Positions 1 through 6,639 of a stretch of 12,314 nucleotides of DNA are shown one piece after another. The DNA is from Gemmatimonadota bacterium (GTDB taxonomy: Bacteria; Gemmatimonadota; Gemmatimonadetes; JACCXV01). How positions within the stretch are numbered: position 1 is the first letter of the stretch; the number at the start of each line of letters is the position of its first letter. Where the stretch lies: NCBI GenBank assembly GCA_013696835.1, contig JACCXV010000292.1, positions 1 through 12,314 of the forward strand. Direction: 5' to 3'. The position numbers and the translations under genes were made by a program. The notes under the pieces are model-generated. The model did not search any database. It had not been told where the DNA came from and worked only from the letters and a program-made list of their open reading frames with translations.

Positions 1-2
1 GC

Positions 3-791
3 TTCGCCGATCCCTCTCCCGAGGCTTTCCTGCGGCGAGTGGAGGACCTGCGCTCGGGCGCAGCCTCGGGGATCGCGGGCTTCGGGATCGCACCCCATTC
101 GTTGCGTGCCGTGCCCCGCGAATGGCTGTCCACGCTGGGCGCTTGGGCAGAGTCGAATGGCGCGCCGGTGCACATGCACGTCTCGGAGCAGCCAGCCGAC
201 GTCGAGGCGGCGCTGGCCGAGCATGGCCGCCGTCCGGTCGAGTTCCTCCAGGACCTGGGCTTCCTGACGCAGCGCTTCACCGCCGTCCACGCGATCCACG
301 TGACGGCTGCCGAGATCGCGCTCCTCTCCTCGGGTGGCTCCACGGTCTGCGCCTGCCCCTCGACCGAGGCGAACCTGGGCGACGGGTTCGTGTCCGCCGC
401 TGCGTTATTCGCGGCCAGCGTCCCCGTGAGGCTGGGCACCGACAGCCACGCCGCGATCGACCCGTTCGCGGAGATGCGGGAGCTCGACTATCGGGAACGG
501 CTCAGGTCAGGCAGCCGCGCCGGGGCCGCGACCCCGGAGCAGCTGTTGGAAGCGGCGACGGGGGGATCGCGCGAGGCCGCCGATTTCGTCACCCTGGATG
601 CGGACCACCCCGCCCTCGCCGGGGCCGACGCGGAATCGCTCGCCGGGCATTTGCTCGCGGCGGGATCCCCGGCCGTCGTTCGGGATGTCTACGTGGGCGG
701 GCGGAAGGTGGTCGAAGCGGGCCGGCACCAGGCGCAGAATGAGATTCTGCGGGCGTTCGTCGAGTTGCAGGAGAGGCTCTGGCGCAGCTGA
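3..791 (+). CDS. hutF: Formimidoylglutamate deiminase (HutF), 5'-partial
   Basis: This is the C-terminal 262 residues of an amidohydrolase-superfamily enzyme. HutF hydrolyses N-formimidoyl-L-glutamate to N-formyl-L-glutamate and ammonia in the five-step histidine-degradation pathway of the cytosol. The frame is open to the left edge, so the true start lies outside the window; full-length members have roughly 450 residues, so about 190 are missing, including the first HxH metal ligands. Family landmarks seen are APHSLRAV, the metal-ligand strand HMHVSEQ, the histidine in VHAIH, CPSTEANLGDG, and the catalytic aspartate in GTDSH. APHSLRAV and TEANLGDG favour HutF over guanine deaminase or other relatives. 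The gene ends in TGA and is convergent with the DUF3179 gene, 108 bases away. No other hut gene is visible, so its operon partners, if any, lie to the left. Confidence 0.88.
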   Translation, partial: FADPSPEAFLRRVEDLRSGAASGIAGFGIAPHSLRAVPREWLSTLGAWAESNGAPVHMHVSEQPADVEAALAEHGRRPVEFLQDLGFLTQRFTAVHAIHVTAAEIALLSSGGSTVCACPSTEANLGDGFVSAAALFAASVPVRLGTDSHAAIDPFAEMRELDYRERLRSGSRAGAATPEQLLEAATGGSREAADFVTLDADHPALAGADAESLAGHLLAAGSPAVVRDVYVGGRKVVEAGRHQAQNEILRAFVELQERLWRS

Positions 792-899
792 GAGGGCGCC
801 GGGGGATCTTTCCCGACGATCCGCCAGGCGAGCATGGCAGGGCCACGCCTCCGAACCGGTGGCCGCGGACGTTGCCCCGCGCGTGGAACCCGGAGATCA

Positions 900-1868
900 T
901 CATCTGCCGGAGGACACCTCGCTCTCCCAGAGAACGGTCCGCGGGTGGAATGCGCTCCAGGCGAACCAGTACGCCACGGTTGAGGGAATGGATTCGCCTG
1001 CGAGGTTGGTGGCGAACGCGGTTCTGGAGTCGCGGTCGAAGTACACCAGCAGCTCCTGCTCGCCCACGCGATCGCGTATGGGCGACGGCACGCGCGCCAG
1101 GGCGTCGAACGGATACGCCTTCGCAGCCGTGTCAGACGTGATGCCGAGCACGACCGCCTTGAGCTTGAGCCGGTCGTCCGTGCTCGAGACCGGAAACATC
1201 AGCCGCTGATCCCGCGCATACCCCCCGTAAGGGTCGATGTCGTAGTCGCGGCTGTGGCCGGTCTCGCGTGAGAGCACCAGGCCACGCGGGTGCTCCTTGC
1301 GCCAGCTGCCCCACGTGGTGTGCAGGAGCGGGATCTGCCGCGCCTGGGAGCCGCGCAGCGGTCCGGTCACCGCACGGCGCCCGATCTGCGTCCACAGACT
1401 CTCCGTCTCACGATCGTACATGAGCAGGTCGGAGTTGTAGAGCAGGCCCGACACGCCGAACGTTAGCCGCCTCCCGCGTACCAGCGGGTCGAACGCCATC
1501 CCTGTCCCGCAAAGCGGACAGAAGCTGATCAATACGGGCTGACCGCCGACTTCGTCGTTGACGAGCTCGTGCCAGTTCAGGATCCGGATCGGGTACGCTT
1601 TGGCGACGCCGTTCGCCTGCAGCGCGAGGATACGGTCGTCCTCGCCCAGCCAGTCGGCCGCTCGGGCGGGCTCGAACCGTGAACTGGAGAGCGCTGGAAT
1701 TCCGTCGCGCGGGGGGCCTCCACCCACGATCTCGCCCACCGGGACCAACGCGCCACGCAAGTCGAACCCATTCATGACCTGCGCAGCGGCGCGCGACGCG
1801 GTCGAGGTTGCTGAGAACAGAGCCACAGCGACGAGCATGCCGAAGAGAGACCAGGCGGTCTTCGTCAC
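900..1868 (-). CDS. Secreted DUF3179 domain protein
   Basis: This 322-residue protein of unknown function matches the DUF3179 family. Residues 1-30 form a Sec signal peptide with a hydrophobic core and an AAAQ cleavage region, so the mature protein should be periplasmic or exported. Family landmarks are NWHELVND near residue 98, FCPLCGTGMAFD with Cys117 and Cys120, VSGLLYNSDLLMYDRETESL at 139-158, and a C-terminal YFDRDSRTA segment. I chose the GTG at 1868 because it overlaps the upstream TGA by four bases (GTGA), it directly precedes the signal peptide, and no convincing start lies between it and the lipid-exposed core. A much longer open frame continues upstream but is only a shadow of the two preceding genes. 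It is the last gene of the sigma-factor operon. The CxxC suggests metal binding or redox chemistry, but that is inference only. Confidence 0.88.
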   Translation of the reverse strand: MTKTAWSLFGMLVAVALFSATSTASRAAAQVMNGFDLRGALVPVGEIVGGGPPRDGIPALSSSRFEPARAADWLGEDDRILALQANGVAKAYPIRILNWHELVNDEVGGQPVLISFCPLCGTGMAFDPLVRGRRLTFGVSGLLYNSDLLMYDRETESLWTQIGRRAVTGPLRGSQARQIPLLHTTWGSWRKEHPRGLVLSRETGHSRDYDIDPYGGYARDQRLMFPVSSTDDRLKLKAVVLGITSDTAAKAYPFDALARVPSPIRDRVGEQELLVYFDRDSRTAFATNLAGESIPSTVAYWFAWSAFHPRTVLWESEVSSGR

Positions 1869-2356
1869 CGGAGCCCCGGATCCGGCCGGGCATGGGGCGC
1901 GGGTCGACCCCAAGGCTGCCGGAGCCGCACGAACGCCATGCCCAGGATGAGCCCGTAGAGCAGGTGCCCCACCAGACTCCCCATCGCTACGGGCCGCATC
2001 GGCAGCATCCGCAGCGGCGCGAACGCCGGCATGCCGAGCAGGATGGGCATGAGGATCAGCCCACCGAGAACCCACCAAACCAACCCCCACACTGCTCCCC
2101 AACCCGCACCGCTGCCATAACCACGGGGCCGCCCACCGAGAACCGCGCCAAAGAGGGCGCCTATCACGGCGCTGTTGAACAGGTGGTAAACCCAGCCGAC
2201 GACGAGGCTTTGAGAGCCGACGACCATCGCCACCATGGCCATCATCGGCATGGCACCGCCGTCCGGGGTCGGGGCCGACATCATCTGCATCATCGCCCCG
2301 AAAACCACCCCTGCGGCTACACCGGCGCTCGCGCCGGCCAGGACTCTGAAGCGCAT
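1865..2356 (-). CDS. Met-rich multi-spanning membrane protein, unknown function
   Basis: This is a 163-residue hydrophobic protein that I cannot assign to a named family. It has about four or five predicted membrane segments, roughly residues 5-24, 36-57, 58-75, 86-107 and 124-143, many with small-xxx-small glycine motifs. Methionines cluster at residues 22-44 (MMQMM, then MPMMAMVAM), and Met and His recur in the later helices. The tail after residue 145 is short, polar and Pro/Arg-rich. Two ATG codons compete. The one at 2362 overlaps the anti-sigma stop (ATGA) but lies one base from the AGGAGGG box; the one at 2356 sits six bases from it, so I prefer 2356. Its stop overlaps the GTG start of the DUF3179 gene. 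Met clusters occur in copper-handling membrane proteins, but no established motif supports that role here. Confidence 0.78.
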   Translation of the reverse strand: MRFRVLAGASAGVAAGVVFGAMMQMMSAPTPDGGAMPMMAMVAMVVGSQSLVVGWVYHLFNSAVIGALFGAVLGGRPRGYGSGAGWGAVWGLVWWVLGGLILMPILLGMPAFAPLRMLPMRPVAMGSLVGHLLYGLILGMAFVRLRQPWGRPAPHARPDPGLR

Positions 2357-2358
2357 GG

Positions 2359-3168
2359 TCATCCCTCCTGTGAATGGACTCGGCCGCCCAGGGCCGCGAG
2401 CATCCCCCGCGCCTGTTGGACGCAAACCTTTGCCAGCGCCGCGAGCCTGCCTTCCGGGAGGTTTCCGACCATCGCGTGGAGGAGCCCCGGCGCGCGCCAC
2501 GAGACGACGCGGTAGCCGGCCCGCACGGCGCTGTCGAAGCGCGCCGGCCGACTGGCATCGGCCGAGCCGGTCCCCTCCGGTACGACGAAGTAGGAGACGG
2601 GCACGCCGTTCACGTCGTAGTCGATCACGGCCCCCCGTCGCCCGTCGATGACGCAGAGCCGCGCGCCGACGAGGCGTGCCCCCGGGAGGCTGGGCACGTA
2701 CATCGCGAAGTCCACCTGTGCGCCGATCCAGCGCGTGACCTCGGCCTCGTCACCCGAGGCCAGACGAGTGTCGGCCAGCGCACGCGCGTGCTCCTGGACG
2801 ATCGCGGAGATCGGGTTGGCCGGCGCGTCGCGCAGCAAGCGCTCAACGGCAGCCCCACCCACCAACAGCGCGGCGAGCACCGCCGCCGCGATGGTCCACG
2901 AGGCACGCCGGAGGGCCCGCGTCGGCTGCGTGCCCGCCCGTGCACGGGCAATCACGCTGAACAACCGGCCGCGCACGTCCACCGGCGCCTCGTCGCGGGG
3001 CGCCGCGTCGCGAATGGCTTCGCCGATCGCGCGCATGTCGTCCATGAACTCCTGACACGCGGCACAGCCGGTCACGTGTTGGCGCGCCTCGATGAGATCG
3101 GGGGACGTGGGCCTCGGGCCGGCGTCCGGCCATAGGAGGCGCCTCGCCCTTCCACACCGTGCGCTCAT
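2359..3168 (-). CDS. Transmembrane anti-sigma factor (zinc anti-sigma type)
   Basis: This 269-residue protein should hold the sigma factor of the preceding gene inactive at the inner membrane. Residues 1-45 contain HVTGCAAC, the Hx3Cx2C zinc motif of ZAS-type anti-sigma domains (His31, Cys35, Cys38). One membrane helix follows at about 90-108 (WTIAAAVLAALLVGGAAV). The rest, about 160 residues, should be periplasmic and resembles the sensor half of many RsiW-like proteins; its LPGARLVGARL, DYDVNGVPVSYFVV and GYRVVSWRAPGLL segments look like beta strands. I chose the ATG at 3168 because it overlaps the sigma-factor TGA in an ATGA; a GTG two codons upstream is an alternative. The stop in turn overlaps the next gene. 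The signal sensed is not evident. Family assignment rests on motif, topology and adjacency to the sigma gene. Confidence 0.87.
   Translation of the reverse strand: MSARCGRARRLLWPDAGPRPTSPDLIEARQHVTGCAACQEFMDDMRAIGEAIRDAAPRDEAPVDVRGRLFSVIARARAGTQPTRALRRASWTIAAAVLAALLVGGAAVERLLRDAPANPISAIVQEHARALADTRLASGDEAEVTRWIGAQVDFAMYVPSLPGARLVGARLCVIDGRRGAVIDYDVNGVPVSYFVVPEGTGSADASRPARFDSAVRAGYRVVSWRAPGLLHAMVGNLPEGRLAALAKVCVQQARGMLAALGGRVHSQEG
2363..2369 (-). promoter_or_regulatory. Ribosome binding site of the Met-rich membrane protein gene
   Basis: On the minus strand this reads AGGAGGG. It is one base before the ATG at 2362 and six bases before the ATG at 2356, so it favours the second ATG. It lies inside the last codons of the anti-sigma gene, so translation of the two genes is likely coupled. 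Confidence 0.65.
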
Positions 3169-3746
3169 GCCCACCCCCGCATAGTTGCGTCACGCGCCCG
3201 ACTACCTAGCATCTCACGCAGGCTCCGCCGGGCGCGGAACAGACGCGACGCGACCGTGCCTTCGGGGATGCCGATCATCTCCGCGACCTCGCGCTGGCGG
3301 AATCCTTCCACATCGGCGAGCCAGATCACCACCCTCAGCCCCTCGTCCAACGCGTCCAGGGCCGAAGCGAGGCGTTCGCGGATCAACACCAGATCGCCCA
3401 CGTTGGACGCCGCCGCGGTTTGCCACGTCGCAAGCGCCGCCTCGAACGCGTGCTCATCCAAGTCGCTGGCGAGCGTCTCGGCGCGCCGGCGCCTCGCCCG
3501 CACGCGATTCAGGTTCGTCCGCGTGAGGATCGTGAACAGCCATGCGCGCGCGGCCGCCGGGTCACGGAGTTCACGGAACGCCTCGAACGCGCGTAGTACG
3601 GCGTCTTGGAGCAGGTCCTCAGCGTCAGGCTTCTCTCCGCCGCAGAACCGCAGGGCGGTGCGGTAGAGCGCGTCGAGGTGGCCCGTCAACAGCTCCTCGA
3701 ACGCTCTGGACTCGCTGGGCCGCGGTGGCCTGCGAAAGACTCCCAC
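3165..3746 (-). CDS. ECF-type RNA polymerase sigma factor
   Basis: This is a 193-residue extracytoplasmic-function sigma factor that directs RNA polymerase to stress promoters, probably including its own. Region 2 lies at about residues 16-84, with DAEDLLQDAVLRAFEAF and RAWLFTILTRTNLNRVRARR. Region 4 lies at about 124-178, with LDEGLRVVIWLADVEGFRQ followed by the helix-turn-helix EVAEMIGIPEGTVASRLFRA. I chose the GTG at 3746 because a perfect AAGGAGG lies eight bases upstream, and because it gives the usual ECF length with region 2 near the N-terminus. The ATG at 3830 would add 28 residues of no recognisable domain behind a weaker GAGG. It is the first gene of the operon, and its stop overlaps the anti-sigma start. 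Autoregulation is usual for such pairs, but I could not identify a convincing promoter. Confidence 0.92.
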   Translation of the reverse strand: MGVFRRPPRPSESRAFEELLTGHLDALYRTALRFCGGEKPDAEDLLQDAVLRAFEAFRELRDPAAARAWLFTILTRTNLNRVRARRRRAETLASDLDEHAFEAALATWQTAAASNVGDLVLIRERLASALDALDEGLRVVIWLADVEGFRQREVAEMIGIPEGTVASRLFRARRSLREMLGSRARDATMRGWA

Positions 3747-3754
3747 CCCGTCTG

Positions 3755-3761
3755 CCTCCTT
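3755..3761 (-). promoter_or_regulatory. Strong ribosome binding site of the ECF sigma gene
   Basis: On the minus strand this reads AAGGAGG, a perfect Shine-Dalgarno core eight bases before the GTG at 3746. It decides the start of the sigma factor in favour of the shorter form over the ATG at 3830. Confidence 0.75.
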
Positions 3762-3929
3762 AGCCGGTACCGCTCCCCGCAAGACTCCGCGTTCATCTCC
3801 TAAGACACCGGGTGCGTGGTTTTCCTTCATGTGAGCCTCGTCAGCCGGACCGGTACGACCCGTGACGTCGACGCCCTCTACATCACCCCGGGAAGTACGG
3901 CACCTGGAAGGCTCGTTACACGCGAGATC

Positions 3930-3952
3930 GAGAGCGGCTACCGTGGAGACTT
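3930..3952 (+). repeat. 23-bp repeat, left copy (flanks the mer region)
   Basis: This matches 7994-8016 at 22 of 23 positions in the same orientation; the only difference is C here for T there at the sixth base. The shared core includes GGCTACCGTGGAGACTT. Ten bases downstream of this copy lies GGGCGGCTCGT (3963-3973), and the same word lies just upstream of the right copy (7982-7992), so the arrangement is permuted between the two sites. The copies enclose the mer operon and part of the relic region. This fits an insertion boundary or a dispersed intergenic repeat family; no recombinase is present to decide. Confidence 0.7.
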
Positions 3953-4000
3953 CGACAGGAAGGGGCGGCTCGTTGAATCTCGCCCACGTAGTCGCGGGGG

Positions 4001-4031
4001 AGCCCTGAATTGCTTTGGGGATTGCAGGGCT
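4001..4031. repeat. Imperfect inverted repeat (hairpin) in the spacer
   Basis: The arms are AGCCCTG (4001-4007) and CAGGGCT (4025-4031). AAT (4008-4010) can also pair with ATT (4021-4023) if one G is bulged, giving about ten base pairs around a ten-base loop, TGCTTTGGGG. No T-run follows on either strand, so it is not a classical terminator. It could be a protein or recombinase site, or chance. Confidence 0.45.
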
Positions 4032-4117
4032 TCGAACATGATTTACATCAGGAAGAAAATGAGAGAACGGTAACGGGTCTGTGCGGCAATGCGGATTGCT
4101 TCACCGCTGCGATCCAA

Positions 4118-4138
4118 AGGCAGCTCGAGTGGCTGCCT
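4118..4138 (-). terminator. Candidate terminator of the mer operon
   Basis: A perfect seven-base stem, AGGCAGC pairing with GCTGCCT, encloses a seven-base loop 63 bases beyond the merA stop in the direction of transcription. On the minus strand it is followed by only a short T-run (TTTGG), so it would be a weak intrinsic terminator at best. Its position right after the operon supports the call. Confidence 0.4.
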
Positions 4139-4140
4139 GG

Positions 4141-4196
4141 CAACCCCGGTCGGACAGCCCCGGTCGGGCAGCGCCGGTCGGGCGGCCCCGGTCGGG
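4141..4196. repeat. 14-bp tandem repeat, four copies, after merA
   Basis: Four consecutive 14-base units (4141-4154, 4155-4168, 4169-4182, 4183-4196) share the form CAGCCCCGGTCGGG, each with one to three changes. A degraded fifth unit may run into the merA stop region. The array sits between the end of merA and the candidate terminator hairpin, so it would be transcribed as the 3' untranslated region of the mer mRNA. It has no evident coding role. Confidence 0.85.
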
Positions 4197-4200
4197 TGGC

Positions 4201-5859
4201 TCAGGCCGCGCAGCAGGAAAGCTTCGACACGTCGCGCCAGAAAGTCTGGGCAGTCAACTTCAAACCCTCGCTCATCGTGAGATAAGGGGCCAGCGTTTCG
4301 ACCAGATCGCGCACCGTAAGCTTGAACTGGATGGCGAGAACACCGGCGTAAATCACGTCTCCGGCGTTCTCCGTCACCACGTGAACGCCGAGGATCCGGT
4401 CGGTCGTCTCGTCGGCTACGATCTTGAACACACCTCGAGTGTCATGGTTGACGAGCGCGCGCGGCACGGCCCTCCCCGGTAGCGTAGAGGCCTTGACGCT
4501 GTATCCAGCGGCGCGGGCCTCAGCTTCGGTCAGACCCACCGTTGCAATCGACGGGTTGGTGAAGGTCACTGCGGGTACCACGCTCAAATCGAGCTGGCGC
4601 TCAGCGCCGTTCAGTGCGTTGTCCGCTGCGAGCGCACCCTCGTACGCTGCCACGTACACGAACTGCGGACCGAGAGTCACATCTCCCGCGGCATAGAGGA
4701 GGGGGTTGCTGGTTCGACCCCGCTCGTCGATGAGGATCTCCCCGCGTGCCCCCAACCTCACGTCAGCGCGTTCAAGGTGAAGCGTTGTCGTATTCGGATT
4801 CCGGCCTGTCGCCACCAGCAGCTCGTCGCCCTCCAGGATACGTCGGGTTCCGCCGACCTCGACGTGGACCCGGTAGCCGGACGCCCCCCTCTCGACGCGT
4901 TCGAAGCGCGCTCCCGTCACGAGTCCAATTCCCTGCGCCGTCAGAGCCGCGTACATCGCGTCAGCGATCTCCGGTTCGTAGCGCGGGAGGATGCGGGGGC
5001 TGCGCTGCATCAGGGTCACATCGCTGCCCAGATGGCGGAACAACTGCCCCAGCTCCAGGCCGATGTACCCGGAACCAATGACGACGAGGCTCGCGGGTAC
5101 GCGGGTGAGTTCGAGTGCGCTGGTGCTGGTGAGATAGCCTGAGCCCACGAGGCCGGGGATCGGCGGGACGGCCGGGTCTGCGCCACTCGCAATCACAAAC
5201 CCTCTCGCCCGAATGCTGCGCCCGTTGACCCGCAGCGTGCGCTCGTCCGCAAAGCTGGCGTCGCCTCGCACGATTTCCCAGCCGTACTCGCTGATGAGAT
5301 CTTCGTACTTCTCGCGCCGCAGGCGTCGGACCAGCTCGTTCTTTTGGCTCACCAGCGCTTGCAGATCCACCGTGCCGGCTTGGGTTTCGATGCCCACGAA
5401 TGGATGATGAGCGGCCTGGTCGTAGATGTCACCGGCCCGGAGGAGGGTCTTGGAAGGCACGCAGCCGATGTTCACGCATGTGCCGCCGAGGGTGCTCCGC
5501 TCGATCATTACCACCCGAGCGCCTGCTTCACGCGCCCGGATCGCGGCGGCAAATGCCCCCGCGCCAGAACCCACGATCGCCAGGTCGTACTCGTCGCCCT
5601 TGGCGGCAGCAGGAGGCGTGGCGGGGGAGTCCCATAGCGGCTCCAAGAACCCCGGCTCGTAGCCCGCCTTTCGCACGGCCGCTGCGAGGTCGTCGGGGTC
5701 GGTCGACGCTCCCGCCTCGAAGCGTGCTTCCCCCCGGCGGAAGTCTGCCTTCACGAGCTTGGCACCGACCCCTTCCAACGCCTGCGCCACATGCCGTTCG
5801 CACGCTTCGCAGGTCATTCCTTCGATGGGAATTCGAAACGCGCGGTGAAGCGCAGCCAT
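4201..5859 (-). CDS. merA: Mercuric reductase MerA with N-terminal heavy-metal domain
   Basis: This 552-residue cytosolic flavoenzyme reduces Hg(II) to volatile Hg(0) with NADPH. Residues 5-70 form a heavy-metal-associated domain with GMTCEAC (Cys17, Cys20). The FAD-binding motif VGSGAGAFAA is at about 96-105, and the redox-active pair is in GGTCVNIGCVPSK (Cys128, Cys133). The NADPH-binding motif VVIGSGYIGLELG and the second FAD motif LYAAGDVTLGPQFVYVA follow. The C-terminus ends KLSCCAA, with the vicinal Cys549-Cys550 that hands Hg(II) to the active site. The C-terminal cysteine pair separates MerA from dihydrolipoamide dehydrogenase and other relatives. The length is close to the Tn501 type (about 560). 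The ATG at 5859 lies one base after the merP stop, so the two are surely cotranscribed. It is the last gene of the merRTPA operon. Confidence 0.97.
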   Translation of the reverse strand: MAALHRAFRIPIEGMTCEACERHVAQALEGVGAKLVKADFRRGEARFEAGASTDPDDLAAAVRKAGYEPGFLEPLWDSPATPPAAAKGDEYDLAIVGSGAGAFAAAIRAREAGARVVMIERSTLGGTCVNIGCVPSKTLLRAGDIYDQAAHHPFVGIETQAGTVDLQALVSQKNELVRRLRREKYEDLISEYGWEIVRGDASFADERTLRVNGRSIRARGFVIASGADPAVPPIPGLVGSGYLTSTSALELTRVPASLVVIGSGYIGLELGQLFRHLGSDVTLMQRSPRILPRYEPEIADAMYAALTAQGIGLVTGARFERVERGASGYRVHVEVGGTRRILEGDELLVATGRNPNTTTLHLERADVRLGARGEILIDERGRTSNPLLYAAGDVTLGPQFVYVAAYEGALAADNALNGAERQLDLSVVPAVTFTNPSIATVGLTEAEARAAGYSVKASTLPGRAVPRALVNHDTRGVFKIVADETTDRILGVHVVTENAGDVIYAGVLAIQFKLTVRDLVETLAPYLTMSEGLKLTAQTFWRDVSKLSCCAA

Positions 5860-5860
5860 G

Positions 5861-6190
5861 CTACCCCACCACCTTCGCGGTGAAGCCTGCCTGCTGAATG
5901 GCCTGAAGGATGCGGGCCAGCCGGACCTTTTCAGGATCGTAGACGACCACGGCGCTGTGCTTGTCGTACGACACGTCCGCCTTCTTCACACCCGCCAGTC
6001 TCCGGAGAGCAGCGCGCGTCGCGACGGCACAGCCCCCGCAGGTCATACCCGTGACGTCCAGACGCACGGTCGCGAGGCGTTCTTGGAAGGAGGAGGCCGC
6101 AATCGAGGCCGGAAGGTCAGTGCAGCAGGGAGTTGCCACGATCGAGAGAGCCGCGATCCCGCACCCGCCGAGCGCAGTCACGATGTTCAT
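5861..6190 (-). CDS. merP: Mercury-binding protein MerP, with Cys-containing N-terminal helix
   Basis: This is a 109-residue heavy-metal-associated-domain protein that passes Hg(II) to the MerT transporter. The domain covers about residues 40-109, with the metal site GMTCGGC (Cys51, Cys54), a KKADVSYDKHSAVVVYDPEKV strand region and an AGFTAKVV end. The N-terminal hydrophobic stretch (residues 3-30) should be a signal peptide or membrane anchor. Unlike textbook MerP it carries Cys10 and the vicinal pair Cys22-Cys23, which could also bind Hg(II). I chose the ATG at 6190 because it starts just before the hydrophobic segment and has AAGG upstream; a longer frame from 6235 would overlap merT. It lies 20 bases after merT and one base before merA. 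Confidence 0.92.
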   Translation of the reverse strand: MNIVTALGGCGIAALSIVATPCCTDLPASIAASSFQERLATVRLDVTGMTCGGCAVATRAALRRLAGVKKADVSYDKHSAVVVYDPEKVRLARILQAIQQAGFTAKVVG

Positions 6191-6210
6191 GGGGTCGCCT
6201 TTCTTGAAGG

Positions 6211-6549
6211 TCAAATGAGCAGCTTGGACCACCACGGGAAACTCGCGAGGACCGCTGCAATCCCGACGGAGGCCCAGAACAGGCCTTTGTTGCGGCCGAC
6301 CCGCGACGGCTCACAGAGTTCCGGCGCACTGCAGGTCGCGTCCCGAGGACTTCGATGGAGCGCGATGCCCACGACGACGAAGAACAGCGCACTCGCCGCG
6401 AGGAGATACGGCCGCAGGGGCTCGAAAGTCGCTGAGAGCCCCGCACCACCGATTCCCACGAAGACCGCGAGTAGCGGGCCGATGCAGCACACCGACGCTC
6501 CCAAAGCCGCCGCCACGCCGGCGCCCAGGGCCGCTCCGATCTTGATCAC
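6211..6549 (-). CDS. merT: Mercuric transport protein MerT
   Basis: This 112-residue inner-membrane protein brings Hg(II) into the cytosol for MerA. It has three predicted helices, about residues 5-25, 43-63 and 90-106. The vicinal cysteines in the first helix, SVCCIGPLLAV (Cys21, Cys22), take Hg(II) from MerP. The loop between helices 2 and 3 carries CSAPELC, the second cysteine pair typical of MerT. Length and layout match classical MerT (about 116 residues). The start is the GTG at 6549, five bases after AGGAG. It follows merR by 90 bases in which I see no separate promoter, and precedes merP by 20 bases. Confidence 0.94.
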   Translation of the reverse strand: MIKIGAALGAGVAAALGASVCCIGPLLAVFVGIGGAGLSATFEPLRPYLLAASALFFVVVGIALHRSPRDATCSAPELCEPSRVGRNKGLFWASVGIAAVLASFPWWSKLLI

Positions 6550-6639
6550 GAATTCTCCTGGACGCTCAACTCCTGTTCTCGACTCCCAAGCAGCACAATC
6601 CCGCGAAGACGGCTGACGAACGGGCTCCAGTGGCTCGGG

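Larger units (their letters stand above)
3762..4117. other. Intergenic spacer between the mer operon and the sigma operon
   Basis: No credible gene is seen here. Short open frames on the plus strand have no recognisable product and no good start signals. The spacer must hold the promoter of the sigma-factor operon, but no clear ECF -35/-10 pair stands out. It contains one copy of the 23-bp repeat (3930-3952) shared with 7994-8016, and an imperfect hairpin at 4001-4031. The right end, towards merA, leads into a candidate terminator and a tandem repeat. From about 4010 to 4100 the sequence is visibly less GC-rich than the genes around it. Confidence 0.6.

Noticed and set aside
841..864. Inverted repeat GGCCAC / GTGGCC between hutF and the DUF3179 gene
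   Set aside because: The stem is only six bases, the loop twelve, and no T-run follows; it is too weak to call a bidirectional terminator.
1869..2558. Upstream extension of the DUF3179 frame to 2558
   Set aside because: It is fully covered by the anti-sigma and Met-rich membrane protein genes in other frames. Its translation is Arg/Gly/Ala-rich without family likeness, and the GTGA overlap plus signal peptide place the start at 1868.
3747..3830. Sigma factor starting at the ATG at 3830
   Set aside because: It is possible, but its ribosome site is weaker and the extra 28 residues match no sigma region; the GTG at 3746 follows a perfect AAGGAGG.
3747..3900. Possible ECF promoter (GGAAAA ... 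TCTTA on the minus strand) before the sigma gene
   Set aside because: The spacing is about two to three bases too short and the -35 lacks the AAC core, so it was not listed as a feature.
4025..4040. GGGCTTCGAAC, resembling a tRNA T-loop
   Set aside because: No acceptor, D or anticodon stem can be built around it, so no tRNA or tRNA-end attachment site is claimed.
3816..4285. Several short plus-strand frames in the spacer beside merA
   Set aside because: They span repeats and hairpins, overlap merA antisense, have no ribosome sites and resemble nothing.
6191..6235. Longer merP start at 6235
   Set aside because: It would overlap the end of merT and add polar residues before the hydrophobic N-terminal segment; the ATG at 6190 has AAGG upstream.
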